This document shows positions 1 through 10,672 of a DNA stretch of 64,000 nucleotides, one piece after another. The notes below the pieces were generated by a model. That model had not been told where the DNA came from. It did not search any database and saw only the letters and a program-made list of their open reading frames with translations. Positions within the stretch are counted from its first letter, which is position 1. Every line of letters starts with the position of its first letter. Source of the DNA: Odontesthes bonariensis (lineage: Eukaryota > Chordata > Actinopteri > Atheriniformes > Atherinopsidae); the NCBI RefSeq assembly GCF_027942865.1, contig NC_134525.1, positions 21,823,657 through 21,887,656 of the forward strand, given 5' to 3'. Both the position numbers and the translations under genes were made by a program.

Positions 1-640
1 CTCCACTAGCTCAAAATATTGTTCATGCGTTTAAGTAAAACCGATAAAAAGCAGCAAGTCCTCACATGTAGGTGCTGTAAAGAATATTTTGGGACTTTTA
101 TATTTTATAATTGATCATTTAGTCCAAACTGAAGGTGGTAAAATTTCTATGGAACAACATCCATCAGTCATGGTGCCTTAAAATATCTGTGATGCGTTGG
201 TCATCTATCTGATCTCTGGTAAAATACTTTCTAGCGACCAGGGGCCACAATAATAGAAAAGTCTAAAAATATACCCAATAAGTTTAGTTTGTACCGTACA
301 TTCGCATAAAAAATATCAATTTTGGCCCCTAAATGTACAATAATTGCAGAGTTTCTTTTTTTCCCCCTTTTTATCAATATAACCTGTGTGGCGTTTAAGA
401 GCACTGCTGAGATGTTTAATCTGATTAAATAAACCTTTTATGGATTATTTTTAAAACAAGTACGTAAAAGTCAAGTTAATGTTAAATATAAAGTATACAT
501 TGACAGCTTGTCGGTGTTTATTCGCTCGTTTCCAGTATCACAACAGTCGAGACATCAACAGTAGCAGTTAAATAACTCTTCAGAAACATTTCGAGGACTC
601 CGCAGCCGCATATACGACGGATAAAAACACAAACTGAGCT
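1..640. other. intergenic or intronic DNA, no gene seen
   Basis: AT-rich sequence with no open frame, splice-bounded exon or repeat structure that I can support. If the GC-rich block just to the right is the first exon of a minus-strand gene, this stretch would be the start of its first intron. Confidence 0.4.
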
Positions 641-900
641 CGTTTTATCTTCCCGAACTGCTAAATGAGCGTACTGTGAAAAAGGAGCGGTTAAATCATC
701 CTACCTGCTGGAGTAGAGGATCACCCGCAGGCAGACACTCCGTCGGTCCTTCTGTTCTTCCGCCGGCAGCTAGTAGACGGTCACGGGCCGGCTGCTCCTG
801 CTGCTGCCGCTGCTCAGAAGCTGAGCACGTCACGTGACCCTGCAGCGCTGAGACCGCACGTGACAGCGACGCAGGTGATGAAAACTGGGTTTTAAAGTTT
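641..900 (-). promoter_or_regulatory. GC-rich promoter-like block with a putative non-coding first exon (possibly lpin2)
   Basis: The block at about 700-880 is much richer in G+C and CpG than the AT-rich DNA around it, and holds CACGTG/CACGTGAC-type motifs around 828-862. Read on the minus strand, it ends in a good splice donor (CAGCAG followed by GTAGGA, junction at 705/704), as expected for a non-coding first exon whose gene lies to the left, outside the window. In mammals the gene beyond MYOM1 on this side is LPIN2, on the same strand as MYOM1, so an lpin2 first exon is a reasonable guess. No coding sequence is visible to confirm it. The promoter call is moderately supported; the gene assignment is inference. 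Confidence 0.4.
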
Positions 901-1702
901 CATGAAGACTGGTGCTTTCTTGTACAATAACCTCACAACATCGAGAAAAAGGATACAAAAATAAACTACTAAATAAAAAATTGAAGTGAAAGCTGACGCG
1001 GAAGTTCACCATAACACTTTAGTAACATGTTAGACCTGCGTACCCATAACAATAGTAATAATCTATGTCTTCCCATGAAAATTATTATATCTGAGTCATT
1101 TGGATTTTCTAAAGGGGAAATATCAACAATAACCAGAAAAAATAACCAAAAACAAAGCTGCAGTGATTGCAGATCGGAAAGACAGCTTTAGCAGAACCCA
1201 ATTATCTCATTTTTTTCACTTTCAATTTAGACTTTATTACATTATTATTACTTTAGAGTATCCAAATGTTATGTTACCATAAACATGGGAAAAAGGTATA
1301 TAAAAAAATGACTTTTTTAAGTCTGGAAAAGCACTATATGAATACAGCCAATTTACCATTTACTTTAACATCTTTTAACTATCTCTCTAATAGTGTCGCT
1401 ACAAATAAAGATAGATATAAGAAATGACACCCGTGTCCGTTTATGTTAGAGGATTTAAACAAACAAACAAAAAACACCCCTTCAAACTTTAAATCATAAT
1501 TTTTCATAATTGTTCACCAACAAATGATCAATGATAACATCTGTGGACAAATGTGCTTTCAGTCATATTTATTTTCAATCTTTTTGACTATGTGTTCATT
1601 TCCTGAGTCACAGCACTCAAAAACAGAATGACATATAGACATAAATTATACAGATGCTTCTCTAAAACACAGTATATCACGCCCTTACATCCAGATCACT
1701 TA
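901..1702. other. AT-rich intergenic DNA
   Basis: No coding signal, inverted repeat or repeat family was recognised here. It ends at the TTA target duplication (1700-1702) of the Harbinger element to the right. Confidence 0.5.
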
Positions 1703-1797
1703 GGCCCAATCCCATTTCACCCCTTGGCCCTACCCCTTACCCCTTACCCCTCCGTTTTGCGCGTTCACGTGTAGGGGTAGGAGTGTCCCAAATCACG

Positions 1798-2433
1798 TTA
1801 AAGGACAAGATCGTTTTTTTGACATTGGGCCCTTGATTTCACATTATAACATGATGTTCTACTCACCCCTGCTTGTTGTTGGTCATTTGGAGCTGTTCCG
1901 AAGATATTCGAGAGGCGTCTGGCTGCTCTCTTGAGATATTCGGCCATGAAACGGTTTCCTATGGGCAATGTTATACAGGCACAAACTCTGCTGTTTATAA
2001 TGTATTAATTACTGTACACTAGCACTGATAACGTGGAGGTGCGTCGCTTACTTAAAAAAATCCGGGTTACTGTAATTTTGAATTACTGTGGGCTGTCTGT
2101 GGTAGTAGCACGACGATGACGTCAGTAACACCCACTTTACGACAAAAATTCAAAATTACAGTAACCCGGATTTTTTTAAGTAAGCGACGCACCTCCACGT
2201 TATCAGTGCTAGTGTACAGTAATTAATACATTATAAACAGCATAGTTTGTGCCTGTATAAGCTTGCCCATAGGAAACCGTTTCATGGCCGAATATCTCAA
2301 GAGAGCAGCCAGACGCCTCTCGAATATCTTCGGAACAGCTCCAAATTACCAACAACAAGCAGGGGTGAGTAGAACATCATGTTAAAAAGTGAAATCAAGG
2401 GCCCAATGTCAAAAAAAAGGTCTTGTCCTTTAA
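1798..2433. repeat. near-perfect palindrome, 287-bp arms around a 62-bp spacer
   Basis: Bases 1798-2084 are the reverse complement of 2147-2433. By eye I count about 8 differences over 287 positions (roughly 97% identity) and no length difference. The 62-bp spacer (2085-2146) contains a full cyclic-AMP-response-type octamer, TGACGTCA, at 2117-2124. The structure lies just inside the left end of the Harbinger element. It looks like an inverted duplication of subterminal DNA, and could extrude as a long hairpin. Open frames crossing it are by-products of the symmetry. Confidence 0.92.
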
Positions 2434-2573
2434 GGCAGAGGGGTAGGGGTAAGGGGGAGGGCTTTGTACCCCTCGAAACGGAGTGGTTCGGCCAGGCAGA
2501 CTCCGTTTGGAGGGGTATGATATATTTCCCAGAGTACAACGCGATTACCCGGAGAACGTGAATCATTTTAAAA

Positions 2574-3994
2574 ATGGCGGAATCAAAGAAAGAACCACAC
2601 AAATGTAAGTAGCTCTATTTTTTTGCCATAATTTAACTGTTTTAACCGTTTTAGGTTGTGATAACTGGTGTATTGTGTGAGTTTAACATGATGGCAATGT
2701 GTAGTTGTTTTCTGCTATAAACGCACATGGGAAAAGTCGCTATTTACATGGAGTAATCGGTCAATGCATGTGAAGGTGCTGCGAAAGTCGTAAAACAACA
2801 AAGTTGTCGTTTTTGAAATTGTAACTCGAGTATTTACAAGCAGTGTAGTTGGTTAACCATAGAGAAGTTCCTTTTTGAAGCGGTTTTCTTTGTACCAGGT
2901 TCAGATTTGATGACGTAAATAAATGCACTGCATTGTGTGTGCTATCAATGTGTTGGTTTGGGAGGATGAAAGCCTGATCTTTCCATGTTTTTCTTTCCAG
3001 CAGACGGGTCATCCTACAAATTATTGCCGATTGGACCACAACATGCCTGTTCTAAGGTTGTGGTTCAATGTTGAGGCGGACTTAAAGCAGTGCTTTCGCC
3101 TCAGCAGAAGAGCCGTAAACGCTGTCCAAAGGCTACTACAGAGAGAGCAGGACCATGGTTGGGGCGGGCAACTGGAGGTCCTGATCTATATATACTGATT
3201 GGCACATGGACTCTCTTACATCGTGGTGGCTCGTGTGTTTAACGTTCCCAAATCCACGGTGCACCGAGTCGTCCACAAAGTGGCGAATTACATATGCCAA
3301 AACCTACAGCGTGCCATTGCATTCCCCCAGGCTGGAGAGCTGGATGCAGTTGGCCAAGGATTTGTCCAGCTATCTGGGAGCCCTGCATTCAGAAATGTTA
3401 TGGGTGCAATAGACGGTAGCCACATTAGAATAAAGCCACCAACACTGCACCGAATTGACTACCTTAACTACAAAGGCTTTTATTCAATCAACATGCAGGC
3501 AATTTGTGATTCCACTGGAAGATTCCTGGACATCTTTGTTGGTTACCCGGGTTCCGTTCATGACACGAGGGTCATGAAAAACAGCACCTGCTACAAGGCG
3601 AGGCGGTACCCTCCACCAGGCTACGTTCTCCTTGGGGATGGCGGCTACCCATGTCTAGACACACCCATCAGCTTCATACCTCCGTACAAGGAACCAGTCA
3701 ATGGACCAATACAACTACTACCATGCCAAGGGTCATAGTATAATTGAGCGAGCCTTTGGGGTAATGAAGACCATGTGGCGGTGTACCCTTTAAGGCACTG
3801 GAAGTGAGGCCAGGTTATTGCATCCTGTGCCTTTCTCCACAATGCGTGTCTGGACAATGGGGACCTGCTTGAGCCAGATGAGGATGTGGCAAAGGACAAC
3901 CTGGATCCCCAACCTCCCCGAGAGCCCCTAGCAGTTAGAGGCGAGTGGAAATGCAATGCGGGACAGATTGGCAGCCCTGGTGTCACAGTATTGA
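2574..3994 (+). pseudogene. HARBI1-like PIF/Harbinger transposase, inactivated
   Basis: A DDE-family transposase relic that would have cut and joined the element's ends. A possible first exon starts at ATG 2574 and ends in a donor at 2604/2605 (T followed by GTAAGT). The main exon begins after the acceptor ending at 3000. Recognisable blocks are a helix-turn-helix-like stretch (VARVFNVPKSTVHRVV, about 3226-3273), the first catalytic aspartate in GAIDGSHIRIK (about 3400-3432) and the second in YPGSVHDTRV. The catalytic glutamate motif (IIERAFGVMK, about 3738-3770) is in another frame. There is an in-frame TGA at 3196-3198, a frameshift near 3700-3715 and further stops before the C-terminal MRDRLAALVSQ motif that ends at 3994. 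It cannot encode an active enzyme. Confidence 0.85.
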
Positions 3995-4112
3995 TGTGCA
4001 ATGCATATAGGTGGCTTTTTTTTTTTTTTTAAATAATTTTTTATGCTGGGCCTGGAAATGCAACAAGGGACAGATTAGCAGCCCAGGTCTCACTGTAGAG
4101 CTGTGCGATGTA
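3945..4112 (+). repeat. short direct duplication of the transposase 3' end
   Basis: The segment holding the transposase C-terminal codons (about 3945-4015: GGAAATGCAATGCGGGACAG and onward) recurs, diverged, at about 4056-4112 (GGAAATGCAACAAGGGACAG and onward), with a T-rich stretch between. It is a local tandem duplication within the Harbinger element. Confidence 0.7.
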
Positions 4113-4462
4113 TATATTTTTTTTGTGACTTTAAATGCTGAAACACTGAAGACTTGTTTAAAATGATCTGTTAAGATGTTATTGTTTTGTTTGAGAATGT
4201 ACCCCAATTTTTTTGTTATCCCTTGTATAATAAATCTCTTCATACCAATATCCGTTCCAGTCGTTCATATGATGCTGATGTGATAATCATGCTCACAAAC
4301 CTTTTGTCCTTAATTTCCTTTATCAGGCTACTCACATTACAGACTGGTAAGGCAGCTTATTTTCAGAAATAGTGCAAATAACAGCTTAAAGTGTGTGGTG
4401 CAAATATGGACAATAAACAGTATGAATATAAACAGATAAAGAAATTAACATAAAAAGACAAT

Positions 4463-4985
4463 AAGATGGTGGGGTGACCGGAGCAGGAACAGCGAAGGTG
4501 CTGGGCTCAGTGATGTTCTGGGGGAACAAGACACGACATTATAGCATGCACTTTCATCCATTGTAATAAAAAAAAGAAAAAAAAGTGTTTCAGAATGCGG
4601 TAGTGGTGGCTGTGTGTACAATAGGTGCATGGCGCATCAACTCACCTTAAAGTTTGTCTATCATGCGCTCAAACAGAGCTAAAAAGCGCTCCGTTTTCTT
4701 CTCCATCTCCTCGTGGCGCTTCTGCTCCTTCAGGCTCTCCTGTATCAGGTAATCCATAATGGGATTGGACTTCCTTCTTCTTTTTGGGGATGGGGATGGT
4801 GGAGAACGAGAGCAAGATGGTGGGGTGACCGCAGCAGGAATGGCGAAGGTGCATGGCGCATCGGAGGTGCTGGGCTCAGCATCGTTCTGGGGGAACAAGA
4901 CATAACATGACATTATAGCATGCACTTTCATCCATTGACAAAAAAGGTGTTACAGAATTAGGTAGTGGTGGCTGTGTGTACAATA
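4463..4985. repeat. diverged direct repeat, two copies about 350 bp apart
   Basis: Bases 4463-4565 (starting AGATGGTGGGGTGACC) recur at 4814-4938, and the following segment (GTAGTGGTGGCTGTGTGTAC, near 4602) recurs near 4962. The copies differ by substitutions and by a small insertion in the right copy. The repeat covers part of the minus-strand exon at 4647-4886, so part of that exon and its upstream splice region was duplicated inside the Harbinger element. Confidence 0.75.
4647..4886 (-). pseudogene. C-terminal exon of the Harbinger element's second (Myb/SANT-type) gene
   Basis: PIF/Harbinger elements usually carry a second gene for a Myb/SANT-type DNA-binding protein that escorts the transposase. 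This minus-strand exon follows a strong acceptor (TTCCCCCAG, junction at 4886) and codes for about 79 residues. A proline/serine-rich part (PSCSRSPPSPSPKRRRKS) carries a basic nuclear-signal-like cluster. A charged, coiled-coil-like tail follows (EQKRHEEMEKKTERFLALFE) with a stop at 4647. That is the usual C-terminal layout of these proteins. No Myb domain is visible here; upstream exons would lie to the right, beyond the LINE. The identity is inferred from context and tail composition. Confidence 0.5.
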
Positions 4986-4989
4986 CATG

Positions 4990-7900
4990 TCAGAATCAGA
5001 ATCAGAAAAGGTTTTATTGCCAAGTAATTTGTACATCACAAGGAATTTGGCCTGGTCTGTTTGGTGCCATAAGAACAAGACAAAAAATATAATAATAATA
5101 GAATAAAGTAATAATAAATGTAAAAAATTTTAAAAATATGTGCAAAGTATTTTTAAGAAGAGTGCGTTAATGTAACGCACTCTGTACTGACAGAAAGACA
5201 GAACGTTAATATATAAAGTGTCAGTGGGGATAAGGGGTCATGTCAGTGGGGTACAGCGGGCGAGGCCAACTGCAGAGGGGAAGAAGCTGTTCTTGTGGCA
5301 GGAGGTTTTGGTCCTGATGGACCGCAGCCTTCTGCCAGAGGGGAATGCCTCAAAAAGTTTGTGTCCGGGGTGGGAGGGGTCGGCCACAATCTTGCCTGCA
5401 CGCCTCAGCGTCCTGGAGGCGTACAGGTCTTGCAGAGATGGCAGATTGCAGCCGATCACCCTCTCCGCAGAGTGGATGACACGCTGCAGCCTGCCCTTGG
5501 CGGTGGCAGCAGCGTACCAGATGGTGATGGATGAGGTTCAGCTCCCACTTGAGGTCCTGGGAAATTATGCTGCCCAAGAAGCGGAAGGACTCCACAGTGT
5601 GGACTGGGGAGTCTGTCAGGGTGATGGGGGTGAGTGGGGCTGGGCTCTTCCTGTAATCCACCACCATCTCCACTGTCTTCACAGCGTTGAGCTCCAGCTT
5701 GTTCAGTCCACACCAGGTCACTAGATGGTCAATCTCCCACCTGTAGGCGGACTCATCCCCACCAGAGATGAGTCCAATGAGGGTGGTGTTGTCCGCGAAC
5801 TTCAGGAGTTTGACAGACTGGTGACTGGAGGAGCAGCTGTTTGTGTACAGGGAGAAGAGCAGAGGGGAAAGAACACAGCCTTGAGGGGAACCGGTGCTGA
5901 TGGTCCAGGAGTCTGAAACCTGTTTTCCCAGCCTCACGTGCTGCCTCCTGTCAGACAGGAAGTCTGTGGTCCACCTGCAGGTGGAGTCAGGCACGTTCAG
6001 CTGGGAGAGCTTGTCCTGTAGCAGAGCCGGGATGATTGTGTTGAAGGCAGAGCTGAAATCCACAAACAGGATCCTGGCGTAGGTACTTGAGGAGTCCAGG
6101 TGCTGGAGGATGAAGTGGAGGGCCATGTTGACTGCGTCGTCTACAGACCTGTTGGCTCTGTAGGCGAACTGCAGGGGGTCCAGGAGAGGGTCTGTGATGG
6201 CTTTCAGGTGTGAAAGCACAAGGCGCTCAAATGACTTCATCACCACAGAGGTCAGGGCGACGGGTCTGTAGTCATTAAGTCCTGTGATCCTTGGCTTTTT
6301 TTGGGACTGGGATAATGGTGGAGGTCTTGAGGCAGGCTGGTACGTGGCATGTCTCCAGTGAGGTGTTGAAGATGCCTGTGAACACCGGGGACAGCTGATC
6401 AGCGCAGTGCTTCAGGGTGGAGGGAGAGACAGAGTCTGGCCTGGCTGCTTTGCGGGGGTTCTGCCTCTTAAAGAGCTTGTTGACGTCTCTCTCCAGGATG
6501 GAGAGAGTCGTTGCTGTGGTGGGGGAGGAGGGGCTGTTGGGCTGGGGTTGGGACATGGTGTCACGGGGGATGGTGTCAGGGCTGTCCCATTGTCTCTCGA
6601 AACGACAGTAAAACTCGTTCAGGCTGTTGGCAAGGTCAAGATTGTCCAGGGAGTGGGGGGTTTTCGGCTTGTAGTTGGTCAGATGCCTGAGTCCTCTCCA
6701 GAGAGGCAGAGTCGTTGGCTGAGAACTGTTTTTGAATTTTCTCAGAGTACAGACGTTTAGCTTCTCTCACCCCCTGGCTAAGGCGCCGTTTACACATACC
6801 CGGGTATTTTGAAAAACGCATATTTTCTAACCTTCGTTTTCAAAAAAAACCCCCGTGCACACAGCCCCGTTTTTTAAAAAAACCCCGTCTACATTGATCC
6901 GGAGAAATACGCTATCAGGAGCTGTTAAATTACGCCAAGCCCGACGGTGGCAATGTTAGAACAATGAGAAGCCTAATAGAGAACCGCTGACAGGCAACTT
7001 TCTTCACAACATCAACAGAAGCGCGCATGTGAGTACTCTCACCCTGGATGTGCGGGCATAGCAGTTCTGCTAGGGAAAGGAGTGAAAATTGTGACATCCT
7101 GAAATTTTCCCTCCATTCCTCCGGGACAACAAAGCCATTTTCAAAATTTTCCCACCATAAAGCAGTCCGTCCAGGTCTAATCCAGAATCGCCGTCGCTGG
7201 CGGTGGTATGGCCGGGCTCTGTCTGCCAACAGAAGCTCCGCAATTGTTGCCCTCCGCGCCGTAATGCGCCTTTGTTGTTCAATACTTTGTATGAGTGTAA
7301 TTTTCAAAATCACACAAGCGAGTATAGCTCTCAACAAAATAAATGCTGCTAGTACCTCCATGCTTGCCAGATAAACAATGAATGGCGTTATCCTGCCACT
7401 ATGGCGGATAGTATTCCCTATGCGTGAAAACGCCATTCTCTCCGTCCATTGTTTATCTGGCAAGCATGGAGGTGCTAGCAGCATTTCTGTTGTTGAGAGC
7501 CATACTCGCTTGTGTGATTTTGAAAATTACAGTCATACAATGTATTGAACAACAAAGACATTTTTCACGGCTTTAGCAGTTTTATAGTCCAGCGCAACGT
7601 GTAAAAATAGCTCAGTCTCGCTATCAGTCCACACACATGAGCCTGGCGCCATATTTTCTTCTTGAAAAGGATCCGGAAGTTCTTCCTGTCAGCGGCTCTC
7701 TATTAGGCTTCTGATTGGCTTGTGTGGAATTCTCATTGTTCTAACACTGCCACCGTCAGGCTTGAAGTAATTTAACAGCTCTTGATAGCGTATTTATGCG
7801 GATCAATGTAGATATGTTTTGTTTTTTTTTTTAAACGGGGCTGTGTGCACCTAGTTTTTTTGCCAACGAAGGTTAGAAAATATGCGTTTATCAAAATACC

Positions 7901-8455
7901 CGGGTATGTGTAAACAGCACCTAAATCTGCCTCTGTCTCCACTCCTGAATGCCTCCTCCTTCACCAACCTTAGCTGTCTGAGCTTCGCTGTGAACCAAGG
8001 CTTGTCGTTGTTGTACCTCACCGTGGTGCGTGATGGTACACAAATGTCCTCACAGAAACTGATGTAGGACGTGACAGCCTCAGTAAACTCGTCCAGACTG
8101 TTGGAAGTAGCCCTGAAAATGTCCCAGTCGGTGCAGTCCAGACACGCCTGAAGATCTCCCACAGCTTCACTGGTCCACTTCTTGGATGTCCTCACAACAG
8201 GTTTAGAGAGCTTTAACTTCTGCCTGTATGCAGGAATCAGGTGGACCATGGCGTGGTCAGAGTGACCCAGTGCAGCTCTGGGGACGGCGTGATAAGCACT
8301 GCTTACTTTGGTGTAACAGTGATCCAGAATGTTCTCCTCTCTGGTCGGGCATTTATTAACTGTTTGTATTTAGGGAGTTCGTGGGTGAGATTTCCTTTGT
8401 TAAAGTCACCAAGAACAATAACTAAGGAGTCCGGGTTCGTCCGTTCCACACACAG
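4990..8455 (-). mobile_element. 5'-truncated non-LTR retrotransposon (L2/CR1-like LINE), interrupted
   Basis: Read on the minus strand, this is a LINE open reading frame broken by frameshifts. Near 8400-8420 is the end of the endonuclease domain (VIVLGDFNKG), then GHSDH near 8260. A linker follows, then reverse transcriptase from about 6556 to 5500: NPRKAARPDSVSP, LKTSTIIPVPKK, FVDFSSAFNTI, STGSPQGCVLSPLLFSLYTN. The polymerase YxDD-type motif reads FADN, so the second aspartate is lost. The 3' end (4990) finishes in the CAGAAT repeat tail common in fish LINEs. The left half of the endonuclease is missing (5' truncation near 8455). A Harbinger element sits at 6782-7921. It is dead. The clade assignment is from motif resemblance only. 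Confidence 0.85.
6782..7921 (-). mobile_element. second PIF/Harbinger element, nested in the LINE
   Basis: The ends GGCGCCGTTTACACATACCC and GGTGCTGTTTACACATACCC (right end read inward) form terminal inverted repeats. Diverged similarity continues about 140 bp inward on both sides. TAA flanks both ends (6779-6781, 7922-7924), a TWA-type Harbinger target duplication, and removing 6782-7921 brings the LINE halves together. On the minus strand at about 7374-6990 is the N-terminal part of a HARBI1-like protein (RRRFWIRPGRTALWWENF, VVPEEWRENFRMS, SLAELLCPHIQGE, DVVKKVACQ) with no catalytic core. The flanks also carry an internal duplication (GTTTATCTGGCAAGCATGGA near 7451, inverted near 7355). It is a non-autonomous, internally deleted copy. 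Confidence 0.88.
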
Positions 8456-8932
8456 TATCTGTATGTATGTATTTTTAAAAAACATACCATGCACATTCAT
8501 TCTTAAAGACCAATAGATACATAAATAATACATGGCTGTATGTTTACCAAAGCATACAAAGTGATGATGGCATCCTCCTCTGCACATGCTTCCACCAAGA
8601 GCGGAGGGTCCATTGCTGCATGAGCTGCATGTTTATCCCAAACGGAACAAGGCGAGTAACAAAGGCTAAACGTTAGCTTATGCTTTCAGCTAGGTTAGCC
8701 AGGTTAGGATACTACTCCAATCAATAAATCAGCAAATCCAACGAGACAAGCAAATTGTTTCTATATTACACGATATCACAAATGTACAGTTAGAAGCACT
8801 TTCATACACACACATTATCATATTCACACGCCGGCTCTGGAAGATACCAAAAAGACGCCATTTATGCAGGCTGGACGTGAAAAAGTGATACTCTCACACG
8901 CATTATTTGCATTAATTTCTCATTCTACATAC

Positions 8933-9067
8933 CGTAACAAGAACCAGCAATGCTCCCAGATGTCGAAGACGCCTTCGCCTGATGGAACTCCGTCGATTCG
9001 ACGCAGATATTTCTAAAAATATCCGAATAGCCCAGGAGAGCGCGAAAACCACAGCAGCAGACGGCAT
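8933..9067 (-). pseudogene. possible first exon of the Harbinger second gene
   Basis: A minus-strand frame opens with ATG at 9067, runs 45 codons and meets a good donor (GTTACG followed by GTATGT, junction at 8933). The product has a hydrophobic start (MPSAAVVFALSWAIRIF) and an arginine-rich stretch (RRSSIRRRRRLRHLGALL). This resembles the short leader of some PIF/Harbinger proteins. With the exon at 4647-4886 it could form a gene whose intron was later hit by the LINE. No Myb/SANT core was located between them, so the link is speculative. Confidence 0.3.
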
Positions 9068-9202
9068 GTTTGTTTATTTCTGGCTAAAGCTGTCGCTTTT
9101 GGTTACGTAACAACTGACGGCGCGGACTTATGACGTACGTGAGTGTGAAGGGCTGTCCCAAGGACTGTCCCAAACTCCGTTCGAAGGGACGAGGGGTAAG
9201 GC

Positions 9203-10606
9203 CACAGCCATTATAACTAACAGCCTTGCCACTCTCTATTAAAGCTGCAGTCTGCAAGATTTGTTGTTGTCATACGTAAAGTCCTACTTTTTGGCATTTT
9301 AAGAGTTTACATGATCTATCAGAACGCTTGTAGTCGCAAAATGCAAGAAATGCTTATTTTTTAACCGAAAAATAAAAAGTTATTCAACTTCCTGTCCCGC
9401 CCCTTCAAAACACACGAGAAATCGTGCACGTAGACGTGCACGCCAGATGCGCCTACACGACTCCTCATTCATCAACTCACCTGTCATTTGCGATCATGGA
9501 AGACACAGTAAGTAGACTAGCCCGTAATGAAGTTCAATAGTCCAGATAAATAAGCGTGGGGACGAGCCTACCTTGTATCGCGCGTGCACAATCGGTGATT
9601 GACAGGCAGCAGAGCCCAGCTCGTAAACCTGATTGGTTACCTTTTACCGGTCCGGTCTGCAATTTTGTAAACAAACCTGCTGGCTTTGGAGGGACCTAGC
9701 GGGACATATAGGGGACCTAGAGAACTCTTTTTTTTTTTTTTTGTATTGGGGTATTTAATGTACTACTTTCAGAATCCCCGGACAGTTCCAGGCATTATGC
9801 TTGAAAAAGAGTTGCAGACTGCAGCTTTAAGCCCCATTGTACCGGCTTTTTGGCTGCAGTTCCACCAGAATTCCACTGGGGGCGTCGGTGGAGACCAGAA
9901 TGAATGGGGCCCAATGGAGCTAGATGCTACAAATGGTCAGTTTCACCTAAGTCTCCTCAAGAGCGCTCAGATTTGAATGTAGTTTCTGAGAGCTCAACGT
10001 GGGTTTCAAGTCAAAAATCTACTGAACGAGTACATATATCCCTTTGATTTCTTACAGGTTGGCTTCTTGTTGTCCACAACGCGCTAGCATTGTGCTAATG
10101 ACAGCTGGTCGACCAGAATTACGACCAGAGGCACCGCTTGACGACTGGCTCCATACCAAGCGACAACAGAATTAAGATGGACTTTTTCCGCTTATGTTAC
10201 CACAGATTCTCTCTTACTACAGCTCTTCCTTGAAAACGCTGCTGCCTTTGAGACCAACAACAAGCAGGATTGTTGCCGTAAAGCAGCATCTTCGGTCGTA
10301 AGCTATGTATAACGTCATATACACTTCAAATCCTTTAAGCAAATGAGTGGCTCTAAAAATCTAAAACTCAGCCATGGGTATTTTCTAAACATCCTCTTTC
10401 GAAAACAACATTCGAATTACTAGAGAAAAAATTATATCTTGAGATAAGGGCACGATAGGGCGTATAGCTCCATAGGACTCCATTCATTCTGGTCTCCAAA
10501 ATTGAGCGCCCCACGTGGAAAGAGGGTGGAACTGCAACCAAAATCGCCTCGTTGGAAACCGGAAATGCACCGTGAGTGGCGAATCTGTACTATTATAGAA
10601 TCTGTG
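9203..10606. mobile_element. foldback MITE with long terminal inverted repeats
   Basis: Left end CACAGCCATTATAACTAACAG and right end (reverse complement) CACAGATTCTATAATAGTAC are diverged inverted repeats. The similarity continues inward: GGAGACCAGAATGAATGG at about 9892 matches the inverted copy at about 10478-10496, and the TTCCACC blocks match as well. Total arm length is about 140-170 bp once the inserted MITE is ignored. GTAAGGC to the left and GTAGGGC to the right may be a 7-bp imperfect target duplication. There is no coding capacity. The superfamily was not determined. Confidence 0.7.
9243..9826. mobile_element. TTAA-target MITE (Kolobok- or piggyBac-type), nested in the foldback MITE
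   Basis: Terminal inverted repeats AGCTGCAGTCTGCAA at both ends are identical, and TTAA occurs on each side (9239-9242, 9827-9830). TTAA duplication is the signature of Kolobok and piggyBac transposons. The ends resemble the GCAG-rich ends of fish Kolobok-type MITEs more than the CCC ends of piggyBac. The insert splits the left arm of the surrounding foldback MITE, so it is the younger of the two. No real protein is encoded. Confidence 0.85.
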
Positions 10607-10672
10607 GTAGGGCCACTCTGGGTAGGGGAAAGGGGATGCGGGTATCCCTTTTCCAACCCAGTTTAGACAAAA

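Noticed and set aside
2297-2602. Open frames across 1860-2600
   Set aside because: They are by-products of the palindrome and of subterminal transposon DNA, with no protein similarity or splice context.
5218-5724. 168-codon plus-strand frame at 5.2-5.7 kb
   Set aside because: It is the antisense shadow of the LINE reverse transcriptase, which is clearly coded on the minus strand.
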